Source: an uncultured Pedobacter sp. (GTDB lineage: Bacteria; Bacteroidota; Bacteroidia; Sphingobacteriales; Sphingobacteriaceae). Taken from it: DNA of 15,856 nucleotides. The notes beneath the pieces were generated by a model. It saw only the letters and a program-made list of their open reading frames with translations, did not search any database and had not been told where the DNA came from. Positions 1 to 4,626 of this stretch are shown here, one piece after another; within the stretch, counting starts at the first letter, position 1; each line of letters begins with the position of its first letter. Location: NCBI GenBank assembly GCA_946478755.1, contig CAMLDJ010000115.1, forward strand, positions 1-15,856. Reading direction: 5' to 3'. Position numbers and translations under genes: made by a program.

Positions 1-48
1 ATATAATTGTTTTTTAAAGGTTATGAAGCTATCATGCGCAATATTCAT
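1..48 (-). CDS. Possible start of an unidentified gene, cut by the window edge
   Basis: An ATG (complement of 46-48) opens a minus-strand frame that stays open for 16 codons to the window edge and reads MNIAHDSFITFKKQLY. It lies 54 bases downstream of the stop of the peptidyl-prolyl isomerase gene on the same strand, so it could be the next gene of that operon. The fragment is too short to assign a family, and an open run of 16 codons can occur by chance. The flanking sequence to the left would settle it. Confidence 0.28.
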   Translation of the reverse strand, partial: MNIAHDSFITFKKQLY

Positions 49-102
49 CGCTGTTTATGAGTGTTTGCTCACGATGGTTTCATCAGTACTGTATTTTAGC
101 TG

Positions 103-813
103 TTATATTGTTGTTTCAGCTTTGGCCTGTCTGGCAAATTCTTTTTCAAGCCTCTTTGCTGCGGCGCGCTTTAAAACGGAAATGGTCATTTTTACATCAG
201 CAAGCGGCCTGTTGTTGCCATCGGTTTTTACTGCTGCAATTTTATCCAGCAGTTCCATTCCCTTAACAATTTCCCCGTAAACGGTATAATTCCTGTCTAA
301 ATGCGGTGTGCCGCCCAGTGTTTTATAGATGTCTCTTTGCCATTGCGGAAGCTTGAATTTCAGCCGGTTTTTTTCGAGGGCATCCAGTTGTTCATCAGTG
401 AATGTTTTGCCCTGTACCAGGTAAAATTGGCAGCCACTGGAGGCTTTTGCGGGGTTGTTGTCCCTCGCCGCAGCCAGTACACCTTTTTTATGAAAAAGAC
501 TGTCGCGGAACTCGGCAGGAACGGTGTAACCTACGGTCCCTTCTCCAAGTAATGCTCCTTTAACGGCATTTTTCGAGTCGGGATCACCACCCTGAATCAT
601 AAAGTCTTTAATCACCCTATGAAATAAGGTTCCATTATAGGTGCCTGTTTCAGCCAGTTTCAGGAAATTATCACGGTGCTGTGGGGTTTCGTTATATAGC
701 TTGATAATGCAGTCGCCCATTTCCGTCTGGAGCTTAACATATTGATGTTTTGGCTTTGCGGAGAAGGCAGAAACAAAGCAGAGGCAAAAGAATGCGGTAA
801 AAAAATTCTTCAT
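103..813 (-). CDS. Exported cyclophilin-type peptidyl-prolyl cis-trans isomerase
   Basis: The 236-residue protein should catalyse cis-trans isomerisation of X-Pro bonds and assist folding of proteins outside the cytoplasm. Residues 1-19 form a signal peptide (Lys, hydrophobic stretch, Ala-x-Ala-like end before KPKHQ). The cyclophilin core runs from about residue 24 to 215: the FHRVIKDFMIQGGDP segment (64-78) carries the catalytic Arg66 and the Phe71/Gln74 pair, SSGCQFYLV (125-133) supplies active-site Gln and Phe, and NYTVYGEIVKGMELLDKI (175-192) is the usual final strand and helix. An insert at about 137-170, rich in charged residues, makes it longer than the ~165-residue cyclophilin core; I believe this is common in Bacteroidota homologues. 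The C-terminus (216-236) is a charged, Ala/Lys/Glu-rich tail. There is no Cys at the signal-peptide end, so it is probably periplasmic rather than a lipoprotein. Substrates cannot be told from the sequence. Confidence 0.93.
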   Translation of the reverse strand: MKNFFTAFFCLCFVSAFSAKPKHQYVKLQTEMGDCIIKLYNETPQHRDNFLKLAETGTYNGTLFHRVIKDFMIQGGDPDSKNAVKGALLGEGTVGYTVPAEFRDSLFHKKGVLAAARDNNPAKASSGCQFYLVQGKTFTDEQLDALEKNRLKFKLPQWQRDIYKTLGGTPHLDRNYTVYGEIVKGMELLDKIAAVKTDGNNRPLADVKMTISVLKRAAAKRLEKEFARQAKAETTI

Positions 814-927
814 CGTCAGTTGAATTACCCGGCTAAGTTAAGTTAATCTCCTTTATTCTTAAAGTGTAATCAAGGGCTGCTTTGGTATTTCTTATCATAG
901 GTCAACATTTCAGTGTACTATTCGTTA

Positions 928-935
928 TAGATTTG
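928..935 (+). promoter_or_regulatory. -7 box (TAGATTTG) upstream of the YceI gene
   Basis: The octamer TAGATTTG matches the Bacteroidota primary-sigma -7 consensus TAnnTTTG. It ends 29 bases before the ATG at 965, leaving room for a leader of roughly 25 bases. I do not see a good -33 TTTG at the expected spacing, so the assignment rests on the -7 match and its position. Confidence 0.45.
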
Positions 936-964
936 TGGTTTATTAAGTTCTTAACTCAAAAATT

Positions 965-1537
965 ATGAAAAGATTATTTTTATTTCTGATTGCGGTTTCC
1001 ATCAGCGCTGCGTCGTTCGCACAAACAAAGTGGACTGTAGATCCAATGCATTCCTTTGTGAATTTTTCGGTAAAACACATGGGGATTTCATTTGTTGACG
1101 GCTCCTTTAAAAAGTTTGAGGGCTCAGTTGTTGCCGCAAAAGCAGACCTTACCGATGCAAAGATTGACTTTACGGTTGACGTGAACAGCGTCAGTACAGG
1201 CGTAGAGATGCGGGATAAACACCTCAAAACGGATGATTTTTTTAACGCGGAGCAATATCCTAAAATGACCTTTGAAAGTACTTCATTCAAAAAGATCAAA
1301 GGGAACACCTATGTGCTGACCGGAAAACTAACCATTCGCGACGTGACGAAAAACGCGGTATTCGCTGTGGTTTATGGTGGTACAGCTAAAGATCAGCAAG
1401 GAAATACCAAAGCAGGATTTACTGCAACGACAAGCATTAACCGTCTGGATTATAACATCAAATATGATCCGACAGGGGCAGGTGTAGGAAAAGATATTAA
1501 GGTTACTTTAAACCTGGAATTTATCCAGGCGAAGTAA
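965..1537 (+). CDS. Exported YceI family protein (lipocalin-like isoprenoid binding)
   Basis: The 190-residue precursor has a clear signal peptide (MKRLFLFLIAVSISAASFA, cleavage probably before QTKW). The mature part is a single YceI domain: it opens with WTVDPMHSFVNFSVKHMG, the usual start in which the Asp-x-x-His-Ser segment begins the barrel. It continues with GSFKKFEG, the VDVNSVSTG strand, an R-D-x-H-L-K motif (MRDKHLKTDDFF) and the PKMTFEST strand, then LTIRDVTK and a final LEF strand. The length is normal for the family. Structurally known YceI proteins form a lipocalin-like barrel that holds a polyisoprenoid chain in the periplasm; the ligand and role here are not shown by the sequence. 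A -7 box lies upstream and a strong hairpin immediately downstream, so it is probably transcribed alone. Confidence 0.93.
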   Translation: MKRLFLFLIAVSISAASFAQTKWTVDPMHSFVNFSVKHMGISFVDGSFKKFEGSVVAAKADLTDAKIDFTVDVNSVSTGVEMRDKHLKTDDFFNAEQYPKMTFESTSFKKIKGNTYVLTGKLTIRDVTKNAVFAVVYGGTAKDQQGNTKAGFTATTSINRLDYNIKYDPTGAGVGKDIKVTLNLEFIQAK

Positions 1538-1543
1538 TTTGTC

Positions 1544-1579
1544 AACCAGGCAGTTTGAAAAGGTTTAAACTGCCTGGTT
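1544..1579 (+). terminator. Hairpin after the YceI gene
   Basis: The arms AACCAGGCAGTTT (1544-1556) and AAACTGCCTGGTT (1567-1579) are perfectly complementary over 13 bp. The stem can extend by three weaker pairs, leaving a four-base loop. It begins 6 bases after the YceI stop codon. No T-run follows (the next bases are CATCGCTCCCG), so it is not a textbook intrinsic terminator. It may instead end transcripts weakly or protect the 3' end of the mRNA. Confidence 0.6.
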
Positions 1580-1953
1580 CATCGCTCCCGTGGTGAAAAT
1601 TGGTCTTGATTCAACAATGTGCCGGTAAATGCCCTTACAGGGCAGGTTGATTTACAAAAGATAATTCTCCGTCTAAGATATTTAGTGCGTAACCCGGGGA
1701 GCATGAACTCCGAAAGCCCAGCCCTGGCTGGCTTCTTAACTATGACACCGGTACTCAACTATGACACGGGTACTCATTTCCCAAAATTAATTTCTAAACT
1801 CTTTTTATTGTATTGCTGTTTCTAAGCGTATATTTATGCTTCGCTGTGCGTTGAAATCGAATTGATTTTGCGTCAGGGCTGTCAGGAAGCATATGCCATT
1901 TAACCGGTATTGCTTTGACGATATAAATACCAATGTAATATAAGCTGTTCAAA
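1580..1953. other. Gene-free stretch between the YceI and FAD-protein genes
   Basis: Beyond the hairpin that follows the YceI gene, this region holds no convincing gene. It contains a small inverted repeat TGCCCT-tac-AGGGCA (1630-1644), an imperfect GC-rich inverted repeat around 1712-1733 (AAGCC...GGCTT), and the 19-bp tandem repeat listed separately. A 68-codon frame (1619-1825, GTG start) crosses these repeats. It resembles nothing I recognise, and its end is an AT-rich run, so I do not call it. A near match to the -7 consensus, TTGCTTTG at 1910-1917, lies 36 bases before the next gene's ATG but has no clear -33 element. Confidence 0.6.
1738..1775. repeat. 19-bp tandem repeat, two copies
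   Basis: Two adjacent copies of AACTATGACACCGGTACTC differ at one base only (C at 1749, G at 1768). Nothing similar was noticed elsewhere in the window. It lies in non-coding DNA. Tandem copies of about this length occur at the ends of IS21-family elements, so this could be a remnant of a transposon end, but no transposase sequence is seen nearby. Confidence 0.75.
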
Positions 1954-3162
1954 ATGAAAAAGGGATTTTTTGTTGCGCTCTTCATCTGGGTCTTCGCACA
2001 GATCGCCATTGCACAGACCATTAAAACCGGGGTGCTGGTGATTGGTAATGGGAGTAACGCTACAGGTGCCGGGTTTCAGTCGGCACTTTCTGGCGTCAAA
2101 ACCACGATGTTGATCCAGGAGGCAGAGCTGTCTGTTGTCCCCCTGGATAAGAATATACATTCAGGACTGGAGTTTGGGCTTTTAAAGAAGTTGCGTCTGG
2201 CCAGGGGGATCAAAGACAGCACCGCTCAGGTGTTTGTAGACAAAAGCGGAGCAAATGCGGTGCTTAGAAGCTGGGGGGACAGCATTAAGAACCTCACTAT
2301 GATCAGAAATATTAAATGGTCGAGGATCAAAAGATCGGGAAATAACTGGAATGTGTTGCTGGAAGACGGCCGGACGATAAAAGCAGAAGTACTTGTTGAT
2401 GCTGATGGCAGTGGCAAGGTCGCTGAAGCCCTGGCCCTCTCAGCCCCGGCGAGCAAGCTTTGGCAGCCCCTGACCTATAAGGATAACCTTTACCGCTTAA
2501 GCGTCACTTCTGGCTATGCAATGAACAACAATACAGCGACTATCATTCCCCTGAATGATTTCCTGTTGCCAAAACAGGAAAATCTTGTAGTTTTAGGCCG
2601 GGAAAATGAAAGTATGGCGGCCGGACAGGCAGCAGGGGCGATAGCGGCTTATGCCGTTTTTTTCAAAACAAAGACCTCGCTTTCTGCCTTAAAGCCGATA
2701 CAAAAGGAACTGATCAGCTTTAAGTTGTCGCCCATGCCTTTTTCAGACATTCCGAATCAGGACCCCAATTGGAAAGCGATCCAGTTGATCGGACTTTCGG
2801 GGTTTTTAAAAGCGGTTACCATAAACGGGGAAGCTAATTTTTCCCCGGAAAGAACGGTATCTACTGCTGAAGTAAAAGCGCCACTCAAGGAATTTTACTA
2901 TAAGGCTCAGATTTGGTTTGATGACTATAAGGAAGCGGACATGACCATCGGATCGGTGCTGGATATGATCTGCAAGGTTGGAAACAAAGGGCAGGAAAGC
3001 ACAAAGACTGCAGTGCAAAAGAATTGGAAAACTGTTTATCGGTTTAAAAATGAGTTTGATCCGGGCAGAGTGGTTACCCGGCGGGAGTTTTCTGTCCTGG
3101 TGGAAGAATATTTAAATCCATTTAGTGTGAATATAGATAAGAGCGGCAGGGTGATCCGATAG
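1954..3162 (+). CDS. Exported short FAD-dependent oxidoreductase-like protein with SLH-like tail
   Basis: The 402-residue protein begins with a signal peptide (1-20, MKKGFFVALFIWVFAQIAIA). Residues 22-56 look like a Rossmann FAD-binding start (TGVLVIGNGSNATGAGFQSA, ending at MLIQE), where GxGxxA stands in place of the usual GxGxxG. Residues 146-158 (VLVDADGSGKVAE) match the second FAD-contact segment (normally VVDATGDGxVA), and 211-236 (LVVLGREN, then MAAGQAAGAIAAYAV) match the closing segment of the FAD_oxidored family. The substrate-binding part between the first and second segments is very short compared with family members I know, which usually exceed 500 residues. Residues 262-390 resemble two SLH-type repeats (DIPNQDPNWKAIQ; FDPGRVVTRREFSVLVEEYL). 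A flavin-dependent role is inferred, the substrate is unknown, and the protein may have lost activity. It stands alone, after a 416-base gap. Confidence 0.62.
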   Translation: MKKGFFVALFIWVFAQIAIAQTIKTGVLVIGNGSNATGAGFQSALSGVKTTMLIQEAELSVVPLDKNIHSGLEFGLLKKLRLARGIKDSTAQVFVDKSGANAVLRSWGDSIKNLTMIRNIKWSRIKRSGNNWNVLLEDGRTIKAEVLVDADGSGKVAEALALSAPASKLWQPLTYKDNLYRLSVTSGYAMNNNTATIIPLNDFLLPKQENLVVLGRENESMAAGQAAGAIAAYAVFFKTKTSLSALKPIQKELISFKLSPMPFSDIPNQDPNWKAIQLIGLSGFLKAVTINGEANFSPERTVSTAEVKAPLKEFYYKAQIWFDDYKEADMTIGSVLDMICKVGNKGQESTKTAVQKNWKTVYRFKNEFDPGRVVTRREFSVLVEEYLNPFSVNIDKSGRVIR

Positions 3163-3214
3163 CAGACCCCGCTTAGAATACACATAGAGAAAAACTAATT
3201 TATATTTTGTCATT

Positions 3215-3229
3215 ATAGGTATCTTCTAT
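3215..3229. promoter_or_regulatory. Possible OxyR-like half-site (ATAG-N7-CTAT)
   Basis: ATAG at 3215-3218 and CTAT at 3226-3229 are spaced by exactly seven bases, the geometry of one OxyR half-operator, 42 bases upstream of the -33 element of the peroxiredoxin promoter. The second half-operator that OxyR tetramers normally need is not clear in the following bases. The site is short and could be chance; it is listed because the downstream gene is a peroxidase. Confidence 0.25.
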
Positions 3230-3270
3230 ATCCCTATCAAGATTAAGTATCTCTGATATCGGTAATATGG

Positions 3271-3301
3271 TTGCTTTTGAGCAGCGATAGGCTTACCTTT
3301 G
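3271..3301 (+). promoter_or_regulatory. Promoter of the peroxiredoxin operon
   Basis: TACCTTTG at 3294-3301 is an exact match to the Bacteroidota -7 consensus TAnnTTTG. A TTG at 3271-3273 lies 20 bases upstream, the expected place for the -33 element. The predicted start of transcription, a few bases after 3301, gives an A-rich leader of about 33 bases before the ATG at 3339. Confidence 0.65.
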
Positions 3302-3338
3302 TGCTGTAAAAAAATAACAATAAACACAAAAAAATAAT

Positions 3339-3971
3339 ATGGCAATAGTAGGTAAAAAGTTCCCGAGTGTTAGCATCGATGCAATGTCCGAAATGGGCGA
3401 TGATTTAAAGATCAATGTATTTGAAGAGGCAGTAAGTAAAGAGAAAAAGGTTTTATTATTCTGGTATCCAAAGGATTTTACTTTTGTTTGCCCGACAGAA
3501 TTGCATGCTTTTCAGGCGGCTCTGCCTGAGTTTGAGAAAAGAAATACCATCGTGATTGGTGCGTCATGCGATACCAATGAAGTTCATTTTGCCTGGTTGA
3601 ATACGCCGAAAGATAACGGCGGAATTGAAGGGGTGACTTATCCGATCCTGGCGGATACGCACAGGCAGCTGGCTAACCTTTTGGGCATCGTGGAACAGGA
3701 AGTGGAATATGATGAAGAAGGCAATGAAATATTTTCCGGATCAAATGTAACTTACAGGGCCACCTACCTGATTGATGAGACCGGTAAAGTTTTCCACGAG
3801 AGTGTGAATGATATGCCAGTTGGCAGAAATGTAAAAGAATATTTGCGCTTAATTGATGCTTATGCCCATGTACAAAGACATGGCGAAGTTTGCCCGGCAA
3901 ACTGGGAAGAAGGCAAGGAAGCAATGAGCGCTAACAGGATTGGCGTTGCAGAGTACCTGAGCGCTAACTAA
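3339..3971 (+). CDS. 2-Cys peroxiredoxin (AhpC/Prx1 type)
   Basis: The 210-residue cytoplasmic protein should reduce hydrogen peroxide and organic peroxides through a thiol cycle. The peroxidatic site is FTFVCPTEL (47-55) with Cys51. The resolving cysteine is Cys185 in EVCPANW (183-189). Arg140 in VTYRATYLID is the probable active-site arginine. The length and the two-cysteine layout fit typical 2-Cys enzymes; the segment GIEGVTYPILAD (95-106) is usual for AhpC-type proteins. It is the first gene of a three-gene unit: a thioredoxin-like protein starts 27 bases downstream and could be its reductant, since no AhpF is present in the window. A well-formed promoter lies upstream. Confidence 0.95.
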   Translation: MAIVGKKFPSVSIDAMSEMGDDLKINVFEEAVSKEKKVLLFWYPKDFTFVCPTELHAFQAALPEFEKRNTIVIGASCDTNEVHFAWLNTPKDNGGIEGVTYPILADTHRQLANLLGIVEQEVEYDEEGNEIFSGSNVTYRATYLIDETGKVFHESVNDMPVGRNVKEYLRLIDAYAHVQRHGEVCPANWEEGKEAMSANRIGVAEYLSAN

Positions 3972-3998
3972 TCAATTGAAATATATACTGATGAAAAT

Positions 3999-4307
3999 AT
4001 GTTTTTAGAATTAACTGAAGATAATCTTCAACAATATGTGGCTGAAAACAGCAAAGTTATGGTCCAGTATGCTGCATCCTGGTGTGGAAACTGCAGGATC
4101 ATGAAGCCTAAGTTCAAGAAACTGGCTGCCGAGAACGAGGGTGTCGCTTTCTTAATCGTGGACGCGGAAAAACTTCCCGGTTCACGGAAACTTGCAAACG
4201 TTGATAATCTGCCAACTTTTGCAGCCTTTGAAGGCGGTGCTTTGGTTGATCAGGTGCAAACCAATAAAGCAGAAGTGTTGAATGAATTATTTGATAAAAT
4301 AAAATAA
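3999..4307 (+). CDS. Thioredoxin-like protein with CGNC active site
   Basis: This 102-residue protein has the thioredoxin fold outline: the motif SWCGNC (27-32) places the redox cysteines at 29 and 32, FLIVDAEKL (51-59) is the central strand, and NLPTF (70-74) contains the cis-proline at 72. There is no signal peptide, so it acts in the cytoplasm. CGNC replaces the CGPC of classical thioredoxin, which is expected to shift the redox potential. Its position between a peroxiredoxin and a small DUF6952-type gene, with a one-base overlap with the latter, suggests it recycles the peroxiredoxin or shares its regulation. An out-of-frame five-codon mini-frame (ATG at 3991, stop at 4006-4008) overlaps its start; I keep the start at 3999 because it gives the complete first strand. 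Confidence 0.88.
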   Translation: MFLELTEDNLQQYVAENSKVMVQYAASWCGNCRIMKPKFKKLAAENEGVAFLIVDAEKLPGSRKLANVDNLPTFAAFEGGALVDQVQTNKAEVLNELFDKIK

Positions 4308-4558
4308 TGAAGATCCCGGTTATAAGACAGCTGTTCCAGAACAGTACACCTGAAAACCTTGAAGCAACTTTAACTGTTTTAGAGGCTTTTTGTGAATTCA
4401 GGGGCGTAAGTGAGGAAGAAATTGATGTGGCAGGAGAGCTGATCACCAATATCTGTGGCGCGCTTGAAGTGCATGAAAATGTAAAAGCAGGTGTGGTTGA
4501 AAAAGATGCATTAAATGCATTTGCCCAGAAAGTGATGGGGTCAATCGACAAACATTAA
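4307..4558 (+). CDS. Small DUF6952-type protein of unknown function
   Basis: The 83-residue acidic protein has no signal peptide or membrane segment and is predicted mostly helical (VIRQLFQN, ENLEATLTVLEAFCEF, SEEEIDVAGELITNICGALEVHENV, KDALNAFAQKVMGSI). It contains two cysteines (C29 and C50) that do not form a CxxC motif. Its ATG overlaps the thioredoxin stop by one base (TAATG), so the two are translationally coupled. I recognise it as the small family annotated DUF6952 in Bacteroidota, which I recall next to thioredoxin and peroxiredoxin genes; that identification is from memory and the function is unknown. Redox-linked adaptor or regulator are possibilities only. Confidence 0.75.
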   Translation: MKIPVIRQLFQNSTPENLEATLTVLEAFCEFRGVSEEEIDVAGELITNICGALEVHENVKAGVVEKDALNAFAQKVMGSIDKH

Positions 4559-4569
4559 TTTAAAGCGCT

Positions 4570-4620
4570 CAACTCCATAAAAAAGGCGACCCGTTCAAGG
4601 TCGCCTTTTTTATGGAGTTG
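4570..4620. terminator. Bidirectional terminator between convergent genes
   Basis: A perfect 22-bp inverted repeat (4570-4591 and 4599-4620) encloses the seven-base loop CGTTCAA. Each arm has a GC-rich tip (GGCGACC/GGTCGCC) followed by six A or T bases, so both strands give a hairpin followed by a T-run. It sits between the end of the peroxiredoxin unit (4558) and the stop of ppc (4627) and should stop transcription from both sides. Confidence 0.92.
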
Positions 4621-4626
4621 GGTTAT

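Noticed and set aside
23..280. 85-codon plus-strand frame with a hydrophobic product
   Set aside because: It mostly overlaps the 3' part of the well-supported peptidyl-prolyl isomerase gene on the other strand; the hydrophobic look comes from antisense codons.
1619..1825. 68-codon plus-strand frame with a GTG start in the gap after the YceI gene
   Set aside because: It runs through inverted and tandem repeats, has no ribosome site or -7 box, resembles no family I know and ends in AT-rich DNA.
4114..4551. 145-codon minus-strand frame opposite the thioredoxin and DUF6952 genes
   Set aside because: It is antisense to two supported, coupled genes and has no recognisable domain.
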